From Rhizobium sp. P38BS-XIX (GTDB taxonomy: Bacteria > Pseudomonadota > Alphaproteobacteria > Rhizobiales > Rhizobiaceae): DNA of 64,000 nucleotides. The notes beneath the pieces are model-generated. The model was not told the origin of the DNA, did not search any database, and saw only the letters and a program-made list of their open reading frames with translations. Below, piece after piece: positions 27,276-36,516 of this stretch. Position 1 is the stretch's first letter. Each line of letters opens with the position of its first letter. Both the position numbers and the translations under genes were made by a program. The stretch spans positions 434,001 through 498,000 of the forward strand of contig NZ_JABAIJ010000001.1 of NCBI RefSeq assembly GCF_012641435.1, read 5' to 3'.

Positions 27276-29477
27276 ATGTCCGGTGTCAACAACACCCAGC
27301 AGGATGTGGACATCGATCTCGCGCAGCTTTTTCGCGCCGTATGGCGGCGGCGGCTGCGGGTTATCGCCATCACGCTGGCGGGCGCTTGCCTGGCGTTTGC
27401 CATCGCCAAACTGGTTTCTCCGGAGTACCGCAGCGAAACACGTATCCTGATCGAACAGCGCGCGCCCGCTTTTGCAGCCACGACCACGAACAATGATGCC
27501 AGCGCCGCACCTCTATTGGACGAACTTAATATTGCCAGCCAGGTGCAGATCTTGCAGTCGGCGGATCTGATCAAGCAGGTCATCACCAATCTCAAGCTCT
27601 ACGATCGTCCGGAATTTGCGGCCGCCAACAACAATTCGGCATTCTCAACTATTCTCGTCAAGCTGCACTTGAAGAGCGCCGCGGCCGACAAGGCGCCGGA
27701 AGAGCGGATGCTGGATGCTTTTACACAGCGGCTGCAGGTCTATCAGATCAACAGCTCGCGCGTGATCGGCATCAGCTTCACATCTCGCGATCCCGCTCTT
27801 GCCGCCAGCGTGCCAAACGCGATGGCGCAGGTTTATCTCTCCATGCAGAGCGGCGCCAAGCTCGATTCCAACAGCGAGGCGACACGCTGGCTGGAGCCTG
27901 AAATCGCCAATCTGCGCGAGAAGGTAAGCGAAGCCGAAAAGAAGGTTGCCGATTACCGTTCGGCCAACGGTCTCCTTCAGACCAGCCAGAACACCAATTT
28001 CGCCACCCAACAACTTGCCGATATCTCCAATCAGCTCGCGCAGGTGCGCGGCGACAAGGCCAATGCCGAGGCGCGGGCGCAGGCGGTGCGCAACGCTCTA
28101 TCCAGCGGCCGCTCGACGGATACGCTGTCCGACGTTGCCGGGTCGGTCGCCATTCAGCGGCTGAAGGCAACGGAATCCGGCCTTGAATCGCAGATTTCGG
28201 ATCTATCCACCAGTTTGATGGAAGGGCATCCGCGCCTGAAGAGCCTGCGGGCACAGCTTGCCGACATCCGTCAGCAGATCAATCGCGAGACGCAGAGGAT
28301 CATTGCCAGCATCGACAACGAAGCCAAGGTCGCGCAGCTGCGCGAGCAGCAGTTGCTGGCGCAATCTAACACGCTGAAGACAGCCAGCGCCCGGGCAGGG
28401 GAGGACGAAGTCGGCCTCAATGCTCTGGAGCGGGAAGCCGCCGCGCAGCGTCAATTGCTGGAGACCTATCTCGCCCGTTATCGTGAGGCTGCATCCCGCG
28501 CCGACAAGAATTCCAGCCCGGCCGATGCCCGCATCGTGTCCACGGCGGTCGAACCCGTCGACCCTGCCTTCCCGAAGATCGGGCCGATCGTTGTCGTCGC
28601 GGCCGTGGCGAGCTTCCTTCTCTCCTCGATCGTCATCATGCTGGCGGAGCTGTTCAGCGGCCGCGCATTGCGACCGGTCGGTCCTGCTCGGGAGGAGGAA
28701 GTCTCCGAGGAGGCCGCAACCACCGTCCAATCGAAGGCAAGGGTTGAAACCATTACCGTCAAGCGCGCCGAAGCACCGGCAAGCTTGCTTTCCGTTCCCG
28801 TGGCGGAACCACCGGAGCCGGTGGCGGAGACAGCGCCACCTGTGACGCATGAGACGGTGGATGCGCCCGTTCAAACGGAAGAGGAAGATTTCTCCATTCA
28901 ATCCGTCGCGGATTATCTCATCGACAACGGTTCACGCCTTGCGATCGCTATATCGCCGACCGGAGACGAAGGCTCGACCGCGACGGTGATGCTTGCTCGC
29001 ACAATCGCCGATGCGGGAAGCCGTGTCGTGCTGGTCGATATGACGGGGACAGGCTGCCCATCCAGACTGATGGCCGAGCATGACGAGCTTCCGGGCGTGA
29101 CCGATCTCCTGTGCAGCGAGACCGCTTTCGCCGACACGATCCATCCGGACCGGTTGTCCGATGCCCATCTCGTGCCGCAGGGGATGAGCGAAATCGGCCG
29201 TGCGATGCGCGGCGCCGATCGCCTGTCGTTAATCCTCGATGCACTCGGCTCGGCTTACGATATCGTTCTGGTGGAGTGTGGTGCCGCCGAAGTTTCCGGC
29301 GTGGCGCGGCTGACGCGCAGCAAGAACACGGAAATCATTCTTTCCATGCCGAAGCCTGAGGAAAAGCAATTCCTGGGCGCGATGGCGGAATTTCAGAAGG
29401 CCGGCTACGAACACATCATCCTGATGTCCGGATGGCGGGAAGAGCACGATCCGAGCACCCGTCGCGACGCCGCCTGA
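27276..29477 (+). CDS. Exopolysaccharide co-polymerase, Wzz/Wzc-like with degenerate ATPase domain
   Basis: A 733-residue inner-membrane protein controlling polysaccharide chain length and export. The N-terminus (DVDIDLAQLFRAVWRRRLRVIAITLAGACLAFAIAKLVSPEYRSETRILIEQ) is a Wzz domain with the first membrane helix. A long coiled-coil GNVR region runs to the second helix near residue 445 (IGPIVVVAAVASFLLSSIVIMLAELF). The C-terminal domain has the position of a BY-kinase, but the P-loop reads SPTGDEGSTATV, lacking the Walker Lys. The following VVLVDMTG lacks the usual D-x-D, and no C-terminal Tyr cluster is seen. It probably acts as a non-kinase scaffold. Confidence 0.88.
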   Translation: MSGVNNTQQDVDIDLAQLFRAVWRRRLRVIAITLAGACLAFAIAKLVSPEYRSETRILIEQRAPAFAATTTNNDASAAPLLDELNIASQVQILQSADLIKQVITNLKLYDRPEFAAANNNSAFSTILVKLHLKSAAADKAPEERMLDAFTQRLQVYQINSSRVIGISFTSRDPALAASVPNAMAQVYLSMQSGAKLDSNSEATRWLEPEIANLREKVSEAEKKVADYRSANGLLQTSQNTNFATQQLADISNQLAQVRGDKANAEARAQAVRNALSSGRSTDTLSDVAGSVAIQRLKATESGLESQISDLSTSLMEGHPRLKSLRAQLADIRQQINRETQRIIASIDNEAKVAQLREQQLLAQSNTLKTASARAGEDEVGLNALEREAAAQRQLLETYLARYREAASRADKNSSPADARIVSTAVEPVDPAFPKIGPIVVVAAVASFLLSSIVIMLAELFSGRALRPVGPAREEEVSEEAATTVQSKARVETITVKRAEAPASLLSVPVAEPPEPVAETAPPVTHETVDAPVQTEEEDFSIQSVADYLIDNGSRLAIAISPTGDEGSTATVMLARTIADAGSRVVLVDMTGTGCPSRLMAEHDELPGVTDLLCSETAFADTIHPDRLSDAHLVPQGMSEIGRAMRGADRLSLILDALGSAYDIVLVECGAAEVSGVARLTRSKNTEIILSMPKPEEKQFLGAMAEFQKAGYEHIILMSGWREEHDPSTRRDAA

Positions 29478-30734
29478 TCAGTCCACCTCGGTGGTCTCGG
29501 TCGCGGCCGGGGCATTGCCGCCTTGCTGGGATCGTAAACGCTGGATGAAGGCATAAAGCCGCTTGTTGTCCTTGATCGCAGACTTGGCGCGTGTGATGCC
29601 TCTCTGCGCCAGCGCTGCCAGATGCCCGGCGGTCGAGATCGGCAGAAGCAGATCATGCTGTGTCGTCTCGGCCGGGCACCAGGAACGCTTGTAGGTCTGG
29701 TCGCCGATGCCGAAGTCGAAGAGCGCCACGCCTTCGCGATGCAGCTTTTCGATCATCAGCCAGAATAGCAGTTCGCCGGGGCTTGCTTCGGCAACAAGCG
29801 ACTCGTCTATCGAAGCAAATTGACAGATGACATGATCGCCCTTGCGGGAGAGGGCGGCGATTGCCGGAATATGCCCCTCATGCTCGCCCTTGAGCCGCAG
29901 CGCATGCATCTGCAGCGTTGCGTTATAGCCGTCGCTATTCTGGCGTAGCAGCCGGTGCAATGCGGCCTGCGTCGGCGCATCGTCGAAAACATCGGGCAGA
30001 CCGGCTTCCTTGAAGCGCACCGCTTTTTGCCGGAAGAACAGGTCCAATAGAGCATCCTGCTGCTCAGGGCCGGCGATAACGTGCTCATAGCCGCCCTTGG
30101 CGTCGAGAATGCGGCTCTGGTGCTTGTATTTCTTGCGCCGCCGCTTGGCATTCACCTGCTTAAGGCTGGCCTCGAAACTATCGAGGAACGGCATGTGAAA
30201 GGCATGATTCTGATTCTCGACCGAGGCGAGTGCCGTCAGAGGGGATCTTCGACCGCGCCAGTTAAGCGGCACGTTGCGAAGAATGGCAACATCAGCCCTG
30301 CCGCGCAGCGCTTGCGCTATAATCGATAAGTGCGTCGATGCCATCCCGCCGCCCGCAAGAAAGTCGAGGGAGAACAGACCGGTGTTGATGTTGCTGTGGC
30401 GCGCGCCGATGAACTCGGCCCGCTTTATGCCGTGCTTTCGGATGATCTCGAGCGGCAGGATAAAGACCGTATGGTCGCCGATCGAGCCGCGAAGAATGGA
30501 GAGGGGATATCCAAATGTCTCCACCCAGGCCGCGCACCAATCGTAACTCTGGTGCAGCGAGGCGAGATCATCCTGCTCGAGCGCGCGCCATTCCTTTTCA
30601 AGCGGCGCCATGCTGTCGAAGACATCGACGCGCAGCTCGCCGGCGGCTAGCGCCTGGATACGAGCGGACGCGTCCGACCCTTCCGTTGCGGAGGCAACGG
30701 TCGTCGTGACGATATCTCGCTCCTGCGTCTGCAT
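29478..30734 (-). CDS. GNAT/FemAB-like acyltransferase, CelD/BcsL family
   Basis: A 418-residue protein of the CelD/BcsL family, which has two fused GNAT-like folds. The N-terminal half shows LRVDVFDSMAPLEKEWRALEQDDLASLHQSYDWCAAWVETFG. The conserved KRRRKKYKHQSRIL and the C-terminal FDFGIGDQTYKRSWCPAE, typical of the family, follow. Relatives act in cellulose and holdfast modification, where N- or O-acylation of the sugar polymer is proposed. It lies convergent to the co-polymerase gene, with stops almost abutting, and probably modifies the same polymer. Confidence 0.87.
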   Translation of the reverse strand: MQTQERDIVTTTVASATEGSDASARIQALAAGELRVDVFDSMAPLEKEWRALEQDDLASLHQSYDWCAAWVETFGYPLSILRGSIGDHTVFILPLEIIRKHGIKRAEFIGARHSNINTGLFSLDFLAGGGMASTHLSIIAQALRGRADVAILRNVPLNWRGRRSPLTALASVENQNHAFHMPFLDSFEASLKQVNAKRRRKKYKHQSRILDAKGGYEHVIAGPEQQDALLDLFFRQKAVRFKEAGLPDVFDDAPTQAALHRLLRQNSDGYNATLQMHALRLKGEHEGHIPAIAALSRKGDHVICQFASIDESLVAEASPGELLFWLMIEKLHREGVALFDFGIGDQTYKRSWCPAETTQHDLLLPISTAGHLAALAQRGITRAKSAIKDNKRLYAFIQRLRSQQGGNAPAATETTEVD

Positions 30735-30868
30735 CCAATCCTCTCCGATCTGGCGGCATTTGAGGGCAGTCTTGCGAAGAGCAACTTATTTTTGACTTAA
30801 GATGGCACAGATTATCCGCATATCGCATGGATCACGGTTATCCTCAGGTAAATAGACCTGCACCTTCA

Positions 30869-31078
30869 TTACTCGGGACGCGGCCCGGCCATCCATTTGA
30901 TGATGCCCATGGCAGGCAATACCCAGATCGTTCCGCTGATCAGGAAATACAGGAAGTGAACCCAGCCGGGTTGATCTCCGAGCGTCCGCACGGCAACGAT
31001 CATGGCGACGATCGCATAGATTGCAACCAGAAGCACGAGCAGGATCATGCCGATGAATTTGCGCAGGCGAAGGGGCAC
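30869..31078 (-). CDS. DUF2842 small membrane protein
   Basis: A 69-residue protein with two membrane helices: KFIGMILLVLLVAIYAIVAMIVAVRTLG and VHFLYFLISGTIWVLPAMGIIKWM. This is the DUF2842 pattern of Alphaproteobacteria. A GTG start at 31078 preceded by GAGGAG is preferred, since the residues further upstream are Cys/Arg-rich and not conserved in type. It is divergent from ctaA, its usual rhizobial neighbour. Function unknown. Confidence 0.85.
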   Translation of the reverse strand: MPLRLRKFIGMILLVLLVAIYAIVAMIVAVRTLGDQPGWVHFLYFLISGTIWVLPAMGIIKWMAGPRPE

Positions 31079-31191
31079 AGGCTGGTTTCTCCTCTTACGA
31101 CGACATGCCGCGACGGCATGCCGCAAACTCCCGGGGCTTGTTTTGCACGCCCCCATCGGGCAAATCAACAGCCTGATCGAAGGGAGACGCC

Positions 31192-32295
31192 ATGGCTGCC
31201 ACTAATTTCACGTCGGAACAGGCTATTATGAAGGAAGTGGTCCGTCAGGATCGCAATCGCCGAGCCATCCGTCTCTGGTTAGCCTGCGTGCTGCTGGTTC
31301 TCTTTGGCCTTGTGCTGGTGGGCGGCGCGACGCGCCTGACCAATTCCGGCCTCTCGATTACGCAATGGCAACCGATCCATGGCGTCATTCCGCCGCTCAA
31401 CGCAAAGGAGTGGCAGGAAGAATTCGACCTCTATAAGCGTATTCCGCAATTCCAGATCCTGAACAAGGACATGACGGTCGACGAGTTCAAGGGCATTTTC
31501 TGGTGGGAATGGGCACATCGTCTGCTCGCGCGGACCATCGGCGTCATCTTCGGGGTGCCGTTGCTGTTTTTCGTGTTGACCGGGCGCGTCGAGCGCAAGC
31601 TCTGGCTGCCGCTTGCGGGCATCTTCGTGCTGGGTGGGCTACAGGGCGCGATCGGCTGGTGGATGGTATCCTCCGGGCTCGAGGCGCGCACCGATGTCAG
31701 TCAGTATCGGCTTGCAACCCATCTGGTAACCGCCTGTCTTATCTTTGCAGCCTGCATGTGGTTCATGCGGGCTTTGTCGCCGCATTCGAACGAAGAGCCA
31801 CCAACCACCTACTCAGCCAAGCTTGCCGGCCTCATCGCAATCATGGCGCTGTTCCAGATCTATCTCGGTGCCTTGGTTGCCGGTCTCGACGCCGGTCTCA
31901 GCTATAATACCTGGCCGCTGATGGACGGCGCCATCGTGCCGGGCGGTTTGTTCGTGCAATCGCCGGGCTGGATCAATCTCTTTGAGAATCCGAAGACCGT
32001 TCAGTTCGTGCATCGGCTTGGCGCGTATGCGCTCTTTACCGTCGTCATCATCAACATGATCATCTCGCTGCGGGGTGCAGCCCAGACCACGCATGCGCGC
32101 CGTTCGGTCGTGTTGTTCGTGCTCGTGTTGATCCAGGCGATCCTCGGGATCTCGACGCTGCTGATGCAGGTCCCGCTGGATCTGGCATTGGCGCATCAGG
32201 CCGGTGCCCTCATCGTCTTCGGCTTCGCTATTGCCAATTGGCGCGGCTTTTATGGTGAGTTGCCGCGCCAGACATCGATCGTCGTGGGAGATTGA
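31192..32295 (+). CDS. ctaA: Heme A synthase (COX15/CtaA)
   Basis: Oxidises heme O to heme A for aa3-type cytochrome oxidase. The 367-residue membrane protein has about eight helices and the conserved sequence GGATRLTNSGLSITQWQPIHGVIPPLNAKEWQEEFDLYK. It carries heme-ligating His in WWEWAHRLLAR, in YRLATHLVTA, in VQFVHRLGAY and in ALAHQAGAL. The length matches the proteobacterial type 2 CtaA. The preceding minus-strand gene encodes DUF2842, a common neighbour. Confidence 0.96.
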   Translation: MAATNFTSEQAIMKEVVRQDRNRRAIRLWLACVLLVLFGLVLVGGATRLTNSGLSITQWQPIHGVIPPLNAKEWQEEFDLYKRIPQFQILNKDMTVDEFKGIFWWEWAHRLLARTIGVIFGVPLLFFVLTGRVERKLWLPLAGIFVLGGLQGAIGWWMVSSGLEARTDVSQYRLATHLVTACLIFAACMWFMRALSPHSNEEPPTTYSAKLAGLIAIMALFQIYLGALVAGLDAGLSYNTWPLMDGAIVPGGLFVQSPGWINLFENPKTVQFVHRLGAYALFTVVIINMIISLRGAAQTTHARRSVVLFVLVLIQAILGISTLLMQVPLDLALAHQAGALIVFGFAIANWRGFYGELPRQTSIVVGD

Positions 32296-32330
32296 GGCAC
32301 TGTCTGCGCCTCGCTTATTACGGGATGGCT

Positions 32331-33659
32331 CTAGCGAGAAGCGACGCTCGCTGCCGAGGAGATGCTGGTCACGACCTTCAGGCGGCGGATTTCACCGCGT
32401 CTGAAGGCAGCCAGGAAGCGATTATAGTCCTTGAAGACTACGCAGCCATTCGATTCGCCGCGACCGCCTCTTAGCATGTAGGTGTGCGCCAGCAGGCCAT
32501 CGCGGCCATAGATGCGCGCGCCGTTTGCCGGCGTTAGGCGCAGCGCTTGCACGCCATGAAACAGGCTTTCTCGGTACGTCAGGTTATACGTTTCAGGCGG
32601 CGTCGGGCCGGTATTTTTGCGATCGACATAGTGAGGATTGTCACGCATGTGGCCGAGGCCCGAGTGAGCTTCCAGGCGCTCGCCGCTCGGAAGGTAAACC
32701 GTCTGAGCCGTGATATCGTAGATCGCTGTTCCTGCGCCCGGGCTGATGGCGGCAAAAGGATTGAGGAAGGGCTTGGCCTTGCGCACGGAGCTGTCATCCG
32801 GATCCGCGTAGGCCATCAGACGCGCCGGCGGCTGTACCGGCGTGTCCTTGACCGTTGCCCGCGCGATGGCGGCTGCGGCCGGGGTGCTGGAGCGGTCGAC
32901 ATCCGGTTCGCGGGCCGGGCGGGCGATCGGCACAACGCTCAGCACCGCTTCGGTCATTGCAATATCGGCATCCCGTGCCGGGAGCGGCGTTGCTTCGGCA
33001 ATGGCAGGCAATCCGACAGGGGCCGCTGAAGCGACGGCGACAGGCTGCAGGGCTGCCTTTGTCGGGCTTGCCGCGGGGATGGAGGCGGCCGCGTATTTCA
33101 CCTTTGCCATGGATTGCAGCGCAGTCGCAAAGTTGATGGCGATCACCTTGCGCAGATGGTCGACGGTCTCGGGCGAAGCGGCGGCCACTTCAAGGCGTCC
33201 GCTCTTGATGCTCGCGGCGGCGCTTTGCGCCTGCTTGATATCGGAGGTCTGCTGCGCGAGAGCGTTTGCCAATTGCAAGCGAACCGCGTCCGCGCCGAGC
33301 GCTTTCGGGCGAACATCGCTGTTTTTGGCTGCGGCATAATTTGCGCCACCGACCGGTGCGTTCGCGGGAACGAAGCGGCTGCGATCTTTCTGCGAAGCGA
33401 CCTGAGAGAACCGGTGACCTTGCGGCACGATGAAGGCCGATGCGCGCGGTGTCAGAAAATCATTCGTCGAAGTGGCTGCGCCGGGAAGCGATAGCACCAT
33501 CGACTGAGTGGTGATCAGCGTAGCGGCGACCCATGCAAAGGCCACCACTGCGACGCCGGTGGCCAAAGTGCCGGGGCGTATGCTGAATGATTTTTTTGAT
33601 CGCGAGGCGTAGCCGGAGCGCGAATTGAAGTTACCGAAAGTCTCGGTGACGAACGCCAT
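32331..33659 (-). CDS. Tlde1/DUF2778-domain L,D-transpeptidase-like envelope protein
   Basis: A 442-residue protein with a membrane anchor at about residues 31-55 (GTLATGVAVVAFAWVAATLITTQS), a long low-complexity Ala/Pro-rich periplasmic stretch and a C-terminal DUF2778 domain from about residue 290. The domain carries AIYDITAQTVYLPSGERLEAHSG and the catalytic motif GRGESNGCVVFKDYNRF, with Cys near residue 406. The Salmonella T6SS effector Tlde1 uses this fold as an L,D-transpeptidase/carboxypeptidase. No T6SS gene or immunity partner is near, so a housekeeping cell-wall role is more likely. Confidence 0.85.
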   Translation of the reverse strand: MAFVTETFGNFNSRSGYASRSKKSFSIRPGTLATGVAVVAFAWVAATLITTQSMVLSLPGAATSTNDFLTPRASAFIVPQGHRFSQVASQKDRSRFVPANAPVGGANYAAAKNSDVRPKALGADAVRLQLANALAQQTSDIKQAQSAAASIKSGRLEVAAASPETVDHLRKVIAINFATALQSMAKVKYAAASIPAASPTKAALQPVAVASAAPVGLPAIAEATPLPARDADIAMTEAVLSVVPIARPAREPDVDRSSTPAAAAIARATVKDTPVQPPARLMAYADPDDSSVRKAKPFLNPFAAISPGAGTAIYDITAQTVYLPSGERLEAHSGLGHMRDNPHYVDRKNTGPTPPETYNLTYRESLFHGVQALRLTPANGARIYGRDGLLAHTYMLRGGRGESNGCVVFKDYNRFLAAFRRGEIRRLKVVTSISSAASVASR

Positions 33660-34069
33660 GATACACGTTATCCAAACTACACAGACACTACGCCGGCTCA
33701 CAAATGCACACGTGCCTTGACGCAGGACCTGCGTCTGACCACCACCTTGCCGACTGTCTGGAAGCATGCCGAATTATGGTAACCAATTCCTTTACGATGG
33801 CTCATTCTTGGATATTCGCTGAAAAAAGGGATACATGAATGTCGGCTCGCGTGAGCCCGTGAAGCCGATAAACAATGATTTCGGCCGAGAGTTGGTCGCG
33901 CTGTATCACGAGCGATCAACTTTTTGTGCAGTGGCTGCTAATTTAGCGATAAGGCAAAATTGTGACCGCGCCCGAGCGTTTCGAATTGCTCCGCGTCTCC
34001 GAACGTAAAAAGCCCGGCGATCTCGTCGATCGGCCGGGCTCTTGATGTCTTTGATAGCTGATCGGAGCG
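33660..34069. other. Intergenic region without a gene
   Basis: 410 bases separate two minus-strand genes. The left part must hold the promoter of the DUF2778 gene. The right end holds the argC terminator. The AT-richer middle (33770-33960) has no frame with coding character on either strand. Confidence 0.5.
34006..34040 (-). terminator. Terminator of argC
   Basis: Stem AGCCCGGC with GCCGGGCT, an inner GATC/GATC pairing, and on the minus strand a following TTTT run. Confidence 0.85.
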
Positions 34070-35002
34070 TTACGCGCTCAGCATCAGATCCATGTTCTGA
34101 ACGGCAGCACCTGAGGCACCTTTGCCGAGATTGTCGAGCAGGGCAACGAGATTGACCTGCGCGGCGCCCGGTGTGCCGAAGACGAACAGCTTCATCGTGT
34201 CCTTGCCAGCCAGCTCGACGGCATCGACGCGGGGCAGGGAGCGGCTTTCTTCAAGCGGAATGACCTGCACGATATCCTGGCCGGAATAATGGGCGGTGAG
34301 GGCGGCATGGAGGCTTTCCAGCGTCGCGCCTTCCGCAAGGTCGCCAAGATAAAGCGGCACCTGCACGATCATGCCCTGGGCGAAGCGTCCGACCGACGGC
34401 GAAAAGATCGGTGCACGATCAAGTAGACCATGCGTCGTCATCTCGGGCACATGCTTGTGGGTGAGCGGTAGGCCATAGAGGAAATGCGGCGCGCTGATCG
34501 CATCCTGGTGATCCGGATTTTCCATCTGGGCAATCATCTGCTTGCCGCCGCCGGTGTAGCCCGAGACGGCATTCACGGTCACAGGATAGTCTGCCGGAAG
34601 GATACCCGCGGCGCGCAGCGGGCGGATAAGGCCGATTGCGCCCGTGGGATAGCAGCCCGGGTTGGCGACAAAGCGTGCGGACTTGATCTTGTCGGCCTGA
34701 TGGCTGTCCATCTCGGCAAAGCCATAGGCCCAGTCCGGATGGATCCGGAAAGCCGTCGATGTGTCGATGACGCGGACATTGTTGTTGGCCGCCACCATTT
34801 TCACCGCTTCCTTCGACGCATCGTCGGGCAGGCAGAGAATGGCGATATCGGCATTGTTCAGCATGTCCTCGCGCATGGCGGGATTGCGGCGCTCTGCTTC
34901 CGGGATGGACAGAAGTTCGACGTCGCGGCGGTCGGCCATGCGCGTGCGGATCTGCAAGCCCGTGGTTCCGTGTTCGCCATCGATGAAGATTTTCGGTGCC
35001 AT
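34070..35002 (-). CDS. argC: N-acetyl-gamma-glutamyl-phosphate reductase, type 2
   Basis: The third step of arginine synthesis, reducing N-acetylglutamyl phosphate with NADPH. The 310-residue length and the start [22 protein letters not shown] place it in the short type 2 class. The catalytic Cys lies in [20 protein letters not shown]. The NADP-binding Gly run is GEHGTTG. It is followed upstream by speB on the same strand with a 134-base gap. Confidence 0.96.
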   Translation of the reverse strand: MAPKIFIDGEHGTTGLQIRTRMADRRDVELLSIPEAERRNPAMREDMLNNADIAILCLPDDASKEAVKMVAANNNVRVIDTSTAFRIHPDWAYGFAEMDSHQADKIKSARFVANPGCYPTGAIGLIRPLRAAGILPADYPVTVNAVSGYTGGGKQMIAQMENPDHQDAISAPHFLYGLPLTHKHVPEMTTHGLLDRAPIFSPSVGRFAQGMIVQVPLYLGDLAEGATLESLHAALTAHYSGQDIVQVIPLEESRSLPRVDAVELAGKDTMKLFVFGTPGAAQVNLVALLDNLGKGASGAAVQNMDLMLSA

Positions 35003-35136
35003 GTTATTCCTGCTCTTTCAATAGGTTCAGAGTGTTTCCGGACTCAGTTTGCCATGGAGTTGATTCAGTTTCATAACGGCTGCTTCAGAGCTGCATGATG
35101 GGCCTGAACCTGCTGGGCATTTTCAGGCTTCCAGCC

Positions 35137-36120
35137 TCAGCGGCCGTTCGCACGTCGTTCTGCGTGGAGACCGAGCATATACATTGCCACGGTCGCGCCC
35201 GCAATGGCGGTGATATCGGCATGGTCGTATGCCGGCGATACTTCGACCACATCGGCGCCTCTGATATCCAGCTGGTGCAGCTTCTGCAGGACCGACAGGA
35301 TTTTGGCGCTGGAGGGGCCGCCGGCGACCGGCGTCCCAGTGCCCGGCGCATAGGCTGGATCAAGGCAATCGATATCGAAGGTCAGGTAGGTGGGAGCACC
35401 CTTAGTGTGGGAAATGATCGTTGAGGCGATATCGCCGGCGCTCATCTCTTCGACCTGGTGGCCATAGAGGATCTGGATGCCGCAATCCTCCGGCGCATGG
35501 GTGCGGATGCCGATTTGGATCGAGCGATCAGGATCTATCAGCCCGTCGCGTGCGGCACGTGCGACGAAGGAGCCATGATCGATCCGTCTGCCATCATCAT
35601 ACCACGTGTCCTGATGGGCATCGAACTGTACGAGGGCGAGGGGGCCATGCTTGGCGGCATGTGCCTTCAGAAGCGGCCATGTAATGAAGTGGTCGCCACC
35701 CAGCGTCAGCATGAAGGCGCCGCTATCGAGAATCGTCGCGGCCTGCCGTTCGATCGCGCCGGGCGTTTCCTGGTGATTGCCGTAATCGAGAAGGCAATCG
35801 CCGTAGTCGATGACGGACATCTCCGCAAAGAGATCGCGATTGAAAGGATATTGCGGATCGTTGTCGAAGATAGCCGAGGCGCGGCGGATAGCCTGCGGCC
35901 CGAAGCGTGTTCCCGGGCGATTGGAGGTCGCGGCATCGAACGGAATACCCCAGACTACAGCGTCGACACCGTCGAGCGACTTCGTGAACCGACGGCGCAT
36001 GAAGGATAGCGCGCCTGCAAACGTCGGGTCGCTTGCGGACGAGGTCAGGCTGCTTGCCGTGAAGGCGTGATCAATCGACGTGCTCGGCAAGGGTGTCTCC
36101 TTCGCTCGCATGGAAACCAT
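35137..36120 (-). CDS. speB: Agmatinase / ureohydrolase family
   Basis: A binuclear manganese ureohydrolase that splits agmatine to putrescine and urea. Metal ligands are visible in GGDHFITWPL, in FDAHQDTW and in TFDIDCLDPAYAPGTGTPVAGG. The 327-residue length is usual for agmatinase. Several Met starts are possible (36120, 36111); each makes the gene overlap the end of the upstream monooxygenase gene by about 40-50 bases. Guanidinobutyrase or a related guanidino substrate is not excluded by sequence. Confidence 0.9.
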   Translation of the reverse strand: MVSMRAKETPLPSTSIDHAFTASSLTSSASDPTFAGALSFMRRRFTKSLDGVDAVVWGIPFDAATSNRPGTRFGPQAIRRASAIFDNDPQYPFNRDLFAEMSVIDYGDCLLDYGNHQETPGAIERQAATILDSGAFMLTLGGDHFITWPLLKAHAAKHGPLALVQFDAHQDTWYDDGRRIDHGSFVARAARDGLIDPDRSIQIGIRTHAPEDCGIQILYGHQVEEMSAGDIASTIISHTKGAPTYLTFDIDCLDPAYAPGTGTPVAGGPSSAKILSVLQKLHQLDIRGADVVEVSPAYDHADITAIAGATVAMYMLGLHAERRANGR

Positions 36121-36448
36121 AGTCCCGTTCTACCCGGGCAATGCGAACCTTATACTGCTCGTACCAGCGTTCGCGACCAAGTTTCTGCGCCGCAAGGTGC
36201 GAGACGACATTTTTCCAGGCGCGAATGCTTTCCTCGTCACGCCAGAATGAATTGGTGATGCCGAAACCATCGGCTCCTCTTGCGCTTTCGAGCCCGAAAC
36301 AGCCCTCCTGCGCCAGCGCCATTTCCTCCATGCGTTCGCCCATGGCGCCATAGCCATTTTCTCCCTCAGTACGAACGGAGGAGAACGACACGATGTAGTA
36401 GGGCGGCTGCGGTGTCTTTGCGAAATGCGACTTGTCTTGTGCGCTCAT
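36071..36448 (-). CDS. Antibiotic biosynthesis monooxygenase (ABM) domain protein
   Basis: A 125-residue protein with the ferredoxin-like ABM fold: PPYYIVSFSSVRTEGENGYGAMGERMEEMALAQEGCFGLESARGADGFGITNSFWRDEESIRAWKN. The variant GFGITNSFWRDEESI is common in bacterial stress-associated ABM proteins of unknown substrate. It lies directly upstream of speB with an overlap, so the two may be co-transcribed. No link to agmatine metabolism is known to me. Confidence 0.87.
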   Translation of the reverse strand: MSAQDKSHFAKTPQPPYYIVSFSSVRTEGENGYGAMGERMEEMALAQEGCFGLESARGADGFGITNSFWRDEESIRAWKNVVSHLAAQKLGRERWYEQYKVRIARVERDYGFHASEGDTLAEHVD

Positions 36449-36516
36449 ATCAGGGCTCCTAGGGGCAGATCGCAGTTATGAGACATCGGCGGCGTTTGCA
36501 AGTTATGGCAGGTATA

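Noticed and set aside
27276..29477. Active tyrosine autokinase (BY-kinase)
   Set aside because: The Walker A Lys and the C-terminal Tyr cluster are missing.
32331..33659. T6SS effector
   Set aside because: The protein carries its own membrane anchor and there is no T6SS or immunity gene in the window.
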